Below the pieces are notes generated by a model, which saw nothing but the letters and a program-made list of their open reading frames with translations, was not told the DNA's origin and made no database searches. The position numbers and the translations under genes are program-made. DNA of 64,000 nt from Mytilus californianus (lineage: Eukaryota; Mollusca; Bivalvia; Mytilida; Mytilidae): NCBI RefSeq assembly GCF_021869535.1, contig NW_026262668.1, forward strand, positions 66,804,058-66,868,057. The letters are read 5' to 3'. Below, piece after piece: positions 9,721-20,844 of this stretch (position 1 is its first letter; each line of letters opens with the position of its first letter).

Positions 9721-11640
9721 AATAAATATATTAGCCTGAAATAGAAGAAACAAAATTCGTCCATTTTTTTAGGTATTTGTCAACTTTTTCCACTTTTTTC
9801 ATGATTTCGTATGTGACGCCGACCCTCGTCCACTGAACTTTTTGTTGAAAAGTAAAGAGTATGGTTTATAAAGAAGAAAAATGTCATAAATTTTAAAGAA
9901 TTCTGCAAAAAATCAGGTTTTTACGAATTCACTTATATTATGACATCATGCATACGTCACTGATGATGCAGTTGGTGAAACTATGTTTTACTGAAACTAT
10001 TGGATATTTAAACATATGTTTTCATCAAAAATTCACCACATAATTCCAGTGAAAAAATTCAGATAGACATTTTAAACTTCAGTTCTTATCATGTAATTTT
10101 AAATGTTTTTTAACTTTGAATAAATGTCTTTTTATTTGCTCGCATTTACATTTAAGTCATTAAGATTAATGCCTAGAGACATTTTTCAGGATTTAAGAAT
10201 AATGCCTAACATCATTTAGGGAATAGACTTACTGCCTAGGTGTTAGCTTATTACCTAGGATTTAAGCTTTATGCCTAATTTCACTTATTTCCGCTAACAT
10301 ATATATATATTATACCAATGACCGCTAGTAAAGTTTGACAAATGTCGTCAGAATAAATTGCCAAGTTCGATAACTAATGTAAGACAAGTAATTAGCCAGT
10401 TGGGGGTACGGGTGTAATTAACACATCGCTCGAATCAGAGATGCATCATACTCTTAAAAGTCGGTCGCGTTTCCATTCCTTTTAAATATACAATTTCTTG
10501 GTTATATGTAAACCCGACATTTAATAAATCTTTTGAAATTATTTAATATTAATTATTTTTGACAGGTATATGTGTAGAATGTGGCGGGGTTAAACAAGTT
10601 TTCACAGTTTTGTATACGTTAAATAAGCTACACGCATTCACACACAGTTGTCTATTGAACATTAGCAATGGACAAATGATTGAAGACGTAAAAGGCCCTA
10701 TTCATTCTTCATGTTCTTCAAATTTAATTTTTTTATCATGATAATGGTTGTTTGAGAAATATGTGCAACTAAACGGATTTCTAAAGAAAATAACAAGCAG
10801 AGTTTAGCAGCTCATTAATTGAGATTTTTTTTTCATTTTATTCAACGCATATTCATATTTTGTGTGCAGGTCAGATTCATTGACCAGTTTAATAAAATAT
10901 AAAATATGCTTAATATTTATATTGTTTAGAAAAAATGCCCATCATATTGAAAACCTAGCGCCTGTCTTCTGTGCAGAATGTTAAAGTGTTAGATCGGGAA
11001 CTTCTAATTGGCAAATTTATGTATAGACACGTGCCTAGTCGAGCCTTAGGTAGCTACGCCACTGTTAATCCTACATATTTGATGTTGTCCCTAAAAACTA
11101 TAAGTCGTACACTGAATCTATATATTTTGCTTTGAGACCAAAATATTGTCGAAAAAATGATTAAAACAGAACTTGTGTTTCAGATTAAGAAAGGGTCTGG
11201 GAAACGCGCAGAAATGCACGATTTTGCATCATTTTTCTATAGCTTCTTGGGGCCTTCAGCGGCCCCCAAACCCTTTGCCGAAACTTTTTTGCCAATACTT
11301 TTAAAAGAGGCTAGTTACAGGCCAACTTTAATACCTTGTACGTATGTAATAATATGCAGTTCAGAATTCAGAAGATTCACTTCCAGAGGAGGAGGATTAA
11401 TTCTGATTTAATGGTACATAATGACTGACTATACATGTATTATTTATTTAAGAATAAAAAAATGAATTTAAAAATTGTGTGTTTTCAAATATTATAAATA
11501 TAATTGTGAAAATAAATAATCAGTCCCTTGTTTTAATGAAAATGAACAAAAAATCATGCTTCCACAGTGCAGAAAATAAATAATCTGTCCTTTTAGTCCA
11601 CAAAAATAAATAACCGATCTGATTTATTGAAAAGTGAGAT
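9721..11640. other. Intergenic, no gene seen
   Basis: AT-rich spacer between the Penelope-like element and receptor duplication copy 1. It holds a degenerate short tandem repeat at 10156-10290 and a TA run near 10301-10314. The small open frames (for example 10559-10741 and 11157-11411) have no recognisable domain or flanking splice signals and are treated as chance. Confidence 0.5.
10156..10290. repeat. Degenerate ~27-bp tandem repeat ('aatgcctagg' units)
   Basis: Five spaced occurrences of (t/a)(a/t)(a/t)gcctA(g/a), alternating with 'atttaagaa/ctt'. The pattern decays from left to right. No protein is encoded. Confidence 0.55.
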
Positions 11641-12670
11641 TGTAACAATTACAGCCAAGTAGAAACCCTTTGTTCAATCATAAATGACAGACAGATATAA
11701 TCAGATATATAGGAAGTTTATCCAATCTAAAAATAAATTAGTTTATATAAATTCTGGAATTTTTAACAACATTTGAATAAATGTTTACATCATTATGGCG
11801 CGGAATCAAGGTCAAAAATATTTATTTTCGTATGTACATAATTCAATTCAAGTATGTACAAAAATAATTACGTACATACGTAAATCGAATTCCTTATAAA
11901 TAGAAATAATTCCGTATATACAGAAATCGAATTACGTACATACAGAAATTAGTCCGTATACTGTGATAATTCTAAGGTGGCAGGTACCAGTTTTGGTGTA
12001 CCAGAACATGTGTCCCACGCATAAATATTGTTATAGTTAAGCAATGAGGTATATAACTGCATCATGTGGACTGAAAAAATAAATGAATGTAAATTCTAGG
12101 CTATTATACTACATAAGTAAGTAGTTGCAAACACAGGTTGGGGATTTCCTTCACATATGGGTCGAATCAGAAGTAAAAATTGTGGTCTCCTCACTTGACG
12201 GCATCCAATCAAGGTGGGGGAAAAAATCAGTTTTATGTAAACAAAAATATCTTGAGATTTTGATGGTAAGTATAGGTGCGGACAAGTCTCTAATTCATTG
12301 AATATCATTTATCTATTGAATTTTGCCTGAAATTCTTGTCGGCTTTTAGCAGGATTCTGAAGGTGAGGATTATATTTGTATCAGAGCATCACATTTTTTG
12401 CCTTATTTGCAACGCATTTATGAATTTTAAAATCTCCATGCTGGACAGACACGCAAATTTAAAGCTTTTCTATATATTCACATAAGAAAAAATGGTGGGT
12501 TGAACCTGGTTTTGTGGCTAGCCAAACCTCCCGCTTTTATGGCAATGTTAAATATAACATTAAAATGACAAGATTACATGACAGGACTACAATGCAAATA
12601 AATGGGAGAACAAACAGGACAGAGACACACACAAATAATAGCTATCAAAAGATACCAGGCTTATAATTTA

Positions 12671-12720
12671 ATACGCCAGACGCGCGTTTCGTCTACATAA
12701 GACCCATCAGTGACGCTCAG
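12671..12720 (-). ncRNA. Hammerhead-ribozyme-like motif, one core change
   Basis: Read on the minus strand: cugaugg, then a stem II hairpin GUCU-uaugu-AGAC, then GAAA, then a stem III hairpin aCGC-gcgucug-GCGu followed by A at the cleavage position. This is the layout of the hammerhead core (CUGAUGA ... GAAA ... UH). The last base of the first box is G instead of A in this copy, which should weaken or abolish cleavage. I could not identify a clear stem I. It belongs to a dispersed repeat with further copies at 49494, 50621 and 54311. Confidence 0.55.
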
Positions 12721-12769
12721 ATCAAAAAAGTTCGAACATAAGTTCTCGTATTGCACTGTTATCCAAAAT

Positions 12770-13490
12770 TAAGAAATATCTAGATATTAGTAGTAGAAAA
12801 TTATTTTATAATGCTTATATTCTGCCCATATTTGATTTCTGTTGCTCAATACGGGGAAATTGTAATGCAGATAGAATTCAAAGAATTGGTAAGATGCAGA
12901 AAAGAGCTGCCAGAACTATACTGGATGCACCAATACTAACACGTACCTACTGCAAATTTATTTAAAGAGCTTAAATGGTTAAATTTCAAATCTAGGATTT
13001 CTTATCATAAATTGATTCTTGTCCATAAAGTTCTCAATAGTCAAGCACCTAATAACCTTAAGATTTTCTACAAATAATAATCTAGCTGTAGTGAGGCCTA
13101 ATACAAATTCGATAAAAAAAACATTCACATATAGCTCCTCAATACTTTGGAATAAACTACCAAAATGAAATAAAACTACGTAAAAATCTTGGTACTTTTA
13201 AAAGTTTTTTTAGTAATATACTCTATAACTCTATCAAATCCTGGTACTTTTAAAAGTTTTTTAACAATATACTCTATAAGTCTATCATGTCTTTTTAATT
13301 TTTGTGTATAATGTATTATTTTTTTTTCTTGTTCTTCAGACAATCAGACAATCATTTAGCGTGAAAGTTTAATTATGTGTTCAAAAACTGTAATATCTGT
13401 AAAACTTGGTCTGTATGTTTTTGTGAGGGCCTCAAGGTAGATTAGTGAATGCTAATTGAGTCACCCTCTTTAAATAAAGTCATTATTATT
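12770..13490 (+). mobile_element. LINE 3' remnant (non-LTR reverse transcriptase C-terminus)
   Basis: Broken frames read as the C-terminal region of a CR1/Jockey-type LINE polyprotein, for example FYNAYILPIFDF, RIQRIGKMQKRAARTILDA and LWNKLPK-like pieces, separated by stops. It ends in 'taaataaagtcattattatt' and runs straight into an ATT microsatellite, the usual 3' end of such elements. It is part of the 1.59-kb block absent from the sister TIR element at 22881-23769. A ~50-bp segment (ggtacttttaaaagtttttt) is repeated near 13191 and 13243. Confidence 0.65.
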
Positions 13491-13552
13491 ATTATTATTA
13501 ATATTATTATTATTATTATTATTAATATTATTATTATTATTATTATTATTAT
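13483..13552. repeat. (ATT)n microsatellite at LINE 3' end
   Basis: About 70 bases of att/tta repeats interrupted by two 'aat' steps. It abuts the LINE remnant and probably grew from its tail. Confidence 0.9.
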
Positions 13553-13689
13553 TCATTTATCGAAATATATGTATACAGAAACAATTATGTTTATACGGAA
13601 TTCGATTTACGTATATATATAAGTTGATTTTCGAACAACGTGAATCGTATTACGTATATGCATAATTATTTTTGTATTTAAGTAATTAT

Positions 13690-13965
13690 TTACGCAAGTC
13701 TAAATTGAAAACAATGTTCAAACCTATGATTGCGTTGAATAAAAACCGCAATTTTTATACGTGTGCATGCAAAACAAATTTCTTGGTAGAGGGGTCTAAA
13801 TACAGCACAAACAACATTTTCCAAAAGACCAAAAAAAGTGAAAAAGTATATTTTAACACAACGCATTTCAGGTCGAACTACGGATGTTCTTAGACCCTGA
13901 TGACTGCCATTGACGATTGCCAAATAAACGGATCACCAGATGTAACAAAATGGATCTTATTTACG
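13690..13965 (+). repeat. Satellite module (partial) inside the TIR element
   Basis: Half of a ~555-bp monomer found repeatedly at 57000-60085: 'cctatgattgcgtt', 'aaaaaccgcaatttttatac', 'gtagaggggtctaaatacag', 'acaacattttccaaaagacc', 'ccatt(g)gcgattgccaaataa'. The open frames on both strands here (73-77 codons) recur in other copies but show no domain; they are probably a consequence of the repeat. Confidence 0.8.
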
Positions 13966-14559
13966 TATATAAATAATTATTTACGTATATACGTTATTCG
14001 ATTTACGTATGTACAGAAATAATTATGTATATACCTTAATAAGCATTTTTGACCTTGATTCCGCGCCATACATCATACTTGTTGTAAGTCCATATTTTTA
14101 ATTTACATTGTGTGTTTCTGTTGAAAACCCGTGAAATTTCGCATTGTGTAAAAAACGACTACCTATATGAATCACCCACAATTCTTATTAGATAAAAGAA
14201 AAACTGATTCGCAAATATGTAAGTTTTAAGCCGAAGGCAAGTGATATTGCTTCCGCGATTTCATGCAAAATGTGCTTCCGAAGCCACTGTTCGGTCATCG
14301 CTTTTACACCCCAGTAAAATTATAAAAAAAAGCATCCAATTCTTTAATAACATTTGTAGGCAACATGGTCTGTTCAACTGAGTAACCATGTTTATTTTTT
14401 GTCTTTAGCTGCCGTCCAGTGCACGAATCAAGTGGAATAGTTTAGTCAAGCCGAGTTTGACCATCTTCTTGACTGGATCTCTATCCCCCTTTTCATTCAT
14501 CATATCGTGTATTTGTTCCCAACGACAATTAAACGGTTAGAGAGAGCTTAAAAAAAAGT

Positions 14560-15640
14560 TTTTAGACCATATGTTCTTGAACGGAAATTTCTTGCATTTC
14601 GTATTCTTCGCAGTCAGGTAGTATGATGCCCCAGATCAGGTGTTCTGTAAAGTTTTTTCTTTCCTATATAGAAGCTTAATATAATTATGTCAGATTATAA
14701 TTATTACTAACAAAAAAGAAAAGAGTCTTTTATAAATATAATTTTTCATTACAGTCAGTTAATAGATCTTATTTAAACACAACGATCGGATCTTTCACTC
14801 TTTAGATATATTCTATCTTTTATGACAGTCAAATAATGAATAACTGACAGTATATGAATGAGTACTTCGGTACTAACATAATTTATAACAAAACTTTCTA
14901 AAATTTTTCGTTTATTAATTGATAAATTATAGAGAAACTACGGTTTCAACTCCCTCAGGAGAAAAGTTTACGTTAGATGGATTTAGCTATTTTTTTTATG
15001 TCGGTTCTTATACATCCTTAGCTTTCAAATATTCGGATTCGAGCGTTTCTGCATGATGATGGTAGACCCAGAAAAGCGATCAGACACATGCAATTTATAA
15101 AGTGTTGTTTATAGTATAGCCAGGATCTCCTATTCTGTATGTTAATGGATCACATGCATGTTGCTATTGTAATACAGTTAAGTTCACTAGGCTTCCCTAT
15201 ATTTATCTCATAAGACAGCTCTGGCCATTTGCATGACTACAAGAGGTAACTCATCGTAATCATCTTTGAAATAATTTAAAATCAAAGAATTCAAAACACA
15301 TTTGTGACAACATGTTGTGATTGTTGATTCATCGAATTCACTCCAACAATTATTCACCCACTATTTGGCCTATAACATTGTAATGTCTTTTCAAAAGCTA
15401 AGATCCTTATTTTGGTGCTTTGCATTTTTTCTTAAATACAAACTGAAGTTTTTTGTTGCTGTTGCGAATAAAGAATTTCATTTCAACATTATCAAACTTA
15501 AATGTGGATGGGATGACGCATTATACCAAAACAATTATAACCCTTTTCGGTTTTGTTTCCTCATTTTGCGGACAAATTATTTTAACTTTCTTACATGACA
15601 GATAAAGTATCTGCTGTTATTGTTCCAAAACATCTGTAAA
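14560..15640. repeat. Duplicated upstream flank of receptor copy 1
   Basis: Collinear with 24270-25360 upstream of receptor copy 2, with high similarity (for example 'tcttgcatttcgtattc', 'gatgccccagatcaggtgtt', 'cattttgcggacaaattatt'). It contains a degenerate hammerhead-like piece around 15045-15075. Homology with copy 2 stops near 15640 and resumes at about 17825, so 15640-17825 is extra (or replaced) sequence in copy 1. Confidence 0.8.
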
Positions 15641-15812
15641 TAATTCAACCATAATCTTGAATGATACTACAAGATTTGGTCACTCTGACCTACATTTTTT
15701 GCTTGAGTGACCAGTCAAATAATGTTTTAAGTCTGTTTCTAAAAAAATATGTATACTATCTTGTATAAACAACTAGTATTATCCTGATCTTTTTAGACAT
15801 ATTGGATATCAA

Positions 15813-16421
15813 ATGAATATTTTTAATGACATTTTAGATGATGAATCTGAGACACATGATGAATCTGCCCAGCCAGCTCTAAAAAGAAGAAAAACATCTG
15901 ACCATGTGTTTCACTGCTCTAATAAAGACTGTGACAGCTCATTCAGAATAATGACATCCCTGGATAATCATCTTCTTCTTGGAAACTGTAATGTTCATGT
16001 GGACAAAAAAATAGTAGAAAGGTGCAAAGTTATTTACAATGATAAACTTCAATTCCATCACAATTCAGTAAGATGACATTGAACAAGAAAACACCACTGA
16101 AGTAACAGAGTAAAGAGGATGGGCATTGAAAGTGAAAAAAAAACAAAGTTTTGTTCATGGACGACCAAAAACATCGGCAAAGTTACTGGGAATAAAGTGG
16201 ATCCTGCCAGAGTTTCCAGAGATATGCTTAAGAATGGTCACAAAAGGTTTACCAGAGAACACTTTTTGACAACGTCACAAGTTGCCAGTTACTTTTCCAG
16301 ACTTGCTCTGAAAGACAGAAGAAATGCTATTCAGGACCATAATGACCTCGCAGCAGCATCTGCTGACAAAAAACTGTATGGTCTGAAAAAAAATTCGTTA
16401 TCATGTTTAGATATTGTGTAG
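15813..16421 (+). pseudogene. Broken zinc-finger-containing hypothetical protein
   Basis: Two open segments (15813-16076 and 16119-16421) in one frame are separated by several stops, while another frame reads an acidic linker between them (DDIEQENTTEVTE), so a pair of small indels has broken one gene. The first part has an acidic start, a basic KRRK patch and a C2H2/C2HC-like finger (CSNKDCDSSF...HLLLGNC). The second part has a conserved-looking block, KVDPARVSRDML followed by a run ending ...TTSQVASYFSRLALK. I recall the pattern 'V..DMr...G...F...e.LT..Qv.sfFSRLa' from uncharacterised invertebrate proteins, possibly mobile-element linked, but cannot name the family. It lies inside sequence absent from receptor duplication copy 2. 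Confidence 0.55.
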
Positions 16422-17825
16422 TTTCGTTCAGGGTCACTAATTCAAAATTTTTGTGGGGCACGGAACAAGTTCCTAAAAAAAAGAAGCACTGCAAATATCA
16501 GATGAGATTTGAAGAAGTTCTGAAAAGTTCGAAAATAATATATTTTTATGCTTTAAAACAAGTTAATTTAAAAGACAATTCATAAGAAAGAGGAAAAATT
16601 TGGGATTTTATGGATGGAGAAGTTTCCAGAGAATTAATTTATTATTGTGGGGAAATTAAAGAGTACCGGAAGAGTTTTCTCAGGGTGGTCTTATTGAGGC
16701 CAACATTTTGAAAAATATCACTAATTGTATCACGAAAATTGAACCAGTGTAGCCGCTTCTGGTACTCTTCTAGATTTTATCTAGCTTTAAGGCAAATGAA
16801 ATGTATGAAATTGACAAATGATGTCAAGTTCAGACCTATTTATATGAATTACTACATTTTTACATTGAAAAATTAATAGTGACCATGAACCTATGTGATT
16901 GTATTCTTATAGTTCAAATCAGAAAAAAAGTTGGTTTCATGATGGCTCATGCATTTATTATATATTGTGAAATAACATGTGTTTTCATGTACTGTATGTC
17001 AAGTGCACACGTTATGAGTTTGAAATGGACAAACAACCTTGCCATATTTGCTTATGATGCCATGGCGCAGAAATCAGAATGTTATATATATATTATAGAT
17101 CTAGCTGGTTATTATCCTTATTATGATGGTTTCCCATGGCAACCTTATAATTACTTGTAAACTTTATTGTTCAGAATAAACTGATTTAAAATATAAATGT
17201 ATTAATGTGTTCAAAACAATGATTTCAATATTAATTATTACTTTGTTAGTTTTTTTTGATAATTTTTTCAATAAAAAAATGCTAAAAATATCAATTTTTC
17301 AAGCAATCACTGTACCTAGACGAAACATTTCTCCATAAATGTTTTTGTGTGTATAAACACTCATAGCCTTGAAAATTTTTTTGTGCTATTTCCCATATTT
17401 GTATGTACTGGGCAAAATTGTTAAAAAATTGACGATTTTTAGTAAAAAAAATGATTTTTTGGGCAAAGTGCAAACTGACAAATTTTGTATATTCATAACA
17501 TACTTATTTGATTGAAAAACAATTTTAAATATCAAAATATATATATCAAGTAATGTAAAATGAAATAAACAACCATTTTTGCACTGATTTTGTAGTTTGT
17601 TATTGATTTGAGTTCAAAGGGAGACAAAATTTACTTGCTGTATACAAAGCCAAAATATGCTTGATGGTTTCCATGGCAACCGAGACATATTTTTGTCATT
17701 TATGGTAATAATTATTTATTTGGGTCTCTATGGAGTAGATATGGCAAATATTATTGAAATCTGTGACATTGAGTGGCCAGACCTATCCTTTATTCTTTGG
17801 TTTTTACATAGAACTAATGTTAATA
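16422..17825. other. Copy-1-specific AT-rich insertion remainder
   Basis: No gene is supported. Two partial copies of a segment with gatggtttc(c)catggcaacc occur at 17113 and 17664. The 93-codon frame at 16879-17160 and the 71-codon frame at 17657-17872 have no recognisable domain. Confidence 0.4.
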
Positions 17826-18409
17826 TCTCTAAGGATCCCAGTAGAGTCATATTATATATATATCAAAAGTAGATGCTGTTGCTAATATCCATTTACTTTA
17901 TGAAAAATTCTATTGACCGGCTTCCCACAGAGTGCTGATATTAACGTATCTTCTATCGCAAATTATGATATCGCTGTTCCTATTGTGACTAAATTAAATG
18001 TCAGTTCATGGTAAATATAATGATGTAGTCCTAAAAGAATCGACGTTTATCGCGAAACGAATTCACAAGAGGACTTTATAGACAGAAATTGAACACATAT
18101 TATGTAATGAAATAGACACTTGATATTTTTTCTGTATTTATGTAAATGTCGTAATCTTTTTTTGTCACGTTTATATATCATTCTCGGTAAAAGAAATTTA
18201 ATGCAGGTTTATCATGGCAATGGGCACTTAAAATCTTGTGATTTGGTTATGAAGAAACAAAATGATGAAGTTGATGCAATCAAAACGTAAATGAATTAAT
18301 AAACACCGTTTCATCTGCCAGACAAACCATTTCAAAGTAATCAAATATCATACAGATAAGTTGTGAGAAGTGTGAAGTCAGTATTGTACCTCTGTGAACT
18401 ATTTACAAA

Positions 18410-19042
18410 ATGTTTCCTAAAACTTTGGTTATTGTTTTGTTAATTGTAAGTTATTTTAATGGGAACTACGAAAGAAAGCGATTGCTAAGACAGAATTTGT
18501 CTAAACATTACAACCATGAACTGCTTCCGATTCTGGACTCAAACAACCCAAATCTCCCATTACAGATAAATGTCAAACTATATTTAATGGCGCTACAAGG
18601 ACTTCAAGATAAATCACAAATACTGACAGCGTCGGTTTTCTGGTACTTTACATGGAAAGATGAAATATTCAGATGGGATCATTACTTAGAATATAAGAAC
18701 ATATCAAGACAGACAGTTAAGGCCAGTGATGTATTGGTTCCAGAAACATATATTGTAAATGATGTAAGGGACATGCTCATTAGAAGTACTGAAGATAATA
18801 AAGAGTATGTGATTGTCAGATCAAACGGTTACATGACATGGTTTCCAGCAAAAGAATTGCAAACTTCATGTGTAGTTGATGTTTCAAAATATCCTTTTGA
18901 TACACAGGCATGCAAAATCTGAATGAAGGCCTGGTATCATGACAACAAATGCTTTGTTCTTAATACAATTGGATCTGAAATAGAAATGTCGGAAGTCCAC
19001 TTTTTTGAAAATGGAGAATGAGACATTCTTAATTTACCAGCC
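18410..19042 (+). pseudogene. Cys-loop receptor subunit copy 1, truncated
   Basis: Extracellular part of a nicotinic-type pentameric ligand-gated channel subunit. ATG at 18410 starts a hydrophobic signal peptide (LVIVLLIVSY), followed by the ligand-binding domain with FWYFTWKDEIFRW (loop D region), DVLVPETY (loop A region) and the Cys-loop C-x13-C. A CGA-to-TGA change relative to copy 2 puts a stop at 18920, two codons after the second Cys; a second stop (TGG to TGA) follows near 19019. Homology ends abruptly near 19042 before any membrane segment. All four transmembrane helices are missing, so no channel can form. No introns interrupt the homologous region, as in the other copies. Confidence 0.88.
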
Positions 19043-19193
19043 AATCATGTTTAATCAGAAATTTCCCTTTACTCTCTTATGTACAAATGCTACTAGCTCC
19101 ATCGAAAATTGGCTCTGGAAGTGAAAAGTATGCAAGGAGAATTCGCGCTTCCTATTTTATTTTATAATAATTTATATTACAAAAGCCACTTAC

Positions 19194-19299
19194 CAGTGTT
19201 GCATGTTCTATGTTGCCACTTTTGACAGCCATCACATTCAAAACCTTCTTGTCTAGGGCGGACAACATTGTGACACTGTATACAACTGTCGTCTGACAT
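19194..19299 (-). CDS. Orphan first exon of a PHD/FLYWCH-type zinc-binding protein
   Basis: On the minus strand an ATG at 19299 opens 35 codons that end in a consensus donor (actg|gtaagt). The peptide has paired cysteines and an aromatic-His pattern: CIQC, then FECDGC, then WQHRTC. That is the first half of a PHD-like or related cross-brace zinc finger such as those I recall in mollusc FLYWCH/MULE-associated proteins. No following exon is visible; the sequence beyond soon becomes receptor copy 1, which ends abruptly at ~19042. The exon therefore looks brought in by the same rearrangement that truncated the receptor. Function as a gene is unproven. Confidence 0.5.
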
Positions 19300-19489
19300 T
19301 GTGTAAGTATATAGGATATTCAAAAGTGTTGACCTTTATATATGTTTCTGGGCTTTTACTCATTTAGGATTTAATTAAATGATGATTATTCAAACACCTT
19401 CAAATTTTGTATTGCATATTTTATTAAACGGATTTTAATATTACTGTAACAATTTGTTTATTTTTCTGTACATATATAGAGAAAAAAAT

Positions 19490-19615
19490 GTGGTGCCGAA
19501 TTGTTTTGGTCCCGAAATGTCTTGATCCCGAAATGTCAAAATCGGATGCCGGAATGTCTTCGGACCTGGGTGGCGATTTGTCTGGGTTCCGAAATGTCTT
19601 GTTACCGCAGAAAAT
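19490..19615. repeat. Degenerate 'cccgaaatgtcttg' tandem repeat
   Basis: Five or six imperfect repeats of (c/t)cc(g)aa(a/t)tgtctt(g), spaced about 18-25 bases apart. The minus-strand frame across it is a by-product of the repeat. Confidence 0.6.
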
Positions 19616-19764
19616 CACATCATAACATTTACTTTGAGAAAGTTAATTGATGCTATGAGTAAACTTATTCGTAAAGGTTGTCAGTTTGATACTGTAGTAA
19701 GCTTGATCTTCGAATATTGATCAATATTGTCCTTATCGGTACTTTAAGTAAAATTGATATAAAA

Positions 19765-19860
19765 ATAATATGTGGTATGATTGCCAATGAGACAACTCTC
19801 CCAGACTCCAAATGACTAGAAGTTAACAACTATAGGTCACCGTATGGATGTTCATTTTAT
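19765..19860 (+). repeat. Dispersed repeat fragment ('gattgccaatgagacaact')
   Basis: The block 'tatgattgccaatgagacaactctccc' with 'ataggtcaccgta(t/c)gg' recurs at 52885-52945 and, longer, at 61975-62100. Only its dispersed nature can be stated from the window; the parent element is not identified. Confidence 0.65.
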
Positions 19861-20703
19861 AAGTTAAAACATAATTTTGATTTATATAGTAATTTAAAAT
19901 TTATTTTTAAGTTTGACTTATTAAATTCTGTAAATGATGCATGTCCCTCCGTAACACGGATGACATGAGAAGATTACAGTTTTGAAGCATCAATAACAAA
20001 ATGACATAACAAATATTATACATTTTTATCATATACTTAGCATTAATATGATAGCTTTTGCATATGTGTAATGAACGGAAGTACACAAGCCATAATTTCC
20101 CACCCGGGCTGATAACCAATATCAGGGTCGTCTCGTGCAAAAAACCCATAGCAGTGCCTCTCGTGCAAGTTACTTCCGGTATTTCCGGTATCGTATGTTT
20201 ACTTTTCCATTGTGGCGTCAGATATTTTTTATTATGACGTCAAAATTTTACGGAAACAGTAATGGCGGACAAATAGCGATAAGGTTTATTGGATCCAGTG
20301 GTAAATCTGTTTGTACAGAACCAGCTGTTATTGAAAAAAAAGATGTTAACATGGCTAAATCCGATGATATAGATTTTCAAAACGATGCTAGTTTACAATT
20401 AGTACTTGCTAATAAATGCCATTGACAATTATGAATCATCTCATATAGTACAACATGTAGTAATAATGATCATAAAACTGTAAATACTTCCTCTATGCTT
20501 CCAGTTTCCAAATTTTTAATGTTTCAAAATGCCTCTATAGGAAATGGTACCATAATATATATGGAGGTAGTGATGCTATTGTTGGACAATTATAGTGTAT
20601 TTGTTGGATTCATGATTTAATTTCTTTAAATTTTTTTTGACTGTTTTAGTTATTTCATTTGTTTATTTGCCTTACATAAACAATTGTCAGAAGTATATGA
20701 TAA

Positions 20704-20844
20704 AGAGATTAATACATGGCCTTCTCCATATCGGCTCGGGTATCATCCCTCGATCCATATCAGCACCTCGACTACGTCTCGGGCTGATATGGGGTTTCGG
20801 GATGATACCCGGGCCGATATGGAAAAGGCCATGTATTAATCTCT
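20704..20844. repeat. 141-bp foldback element
   Basis: Arms 'agagattaatacatggcctt' and 'aaggccatgtattaatctct' are perfectly complementary at the tips. Complementarity continues with mismatches through 'ccatatcggctcgggtatca' to a CTCG-rich centre, giving arms of about 60 bases. The duplicated inner block contains repeats of 'atatcggc/ctgatat'. Confidence 0.85.

Larger units (their letters stand above)
11796..14066. mobile_element. TIR DNA element (copy a) with nested insertion
   Basis: Begins tggcgcggaatcaaggtc and ends with its reverse complement gaccttgattccgcgcca; the inverted match runs at least 23 bases, to 'aaaaat'. The flanking TA and 'catcat' on both sides are candidate target duplications. 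Just inside the ends are many repeats of 'ttacgtatatac', themselves palindromic. Comparison with copy b (22881-23769) shows a 1.59-kb block at 11961-13551 inserted after 'gtccgtata'. The right half carries 275 bp of the satellite module seen at 57-60 kb. No transposase is present, so the element is non-autonomous. Confidence 0.75.
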
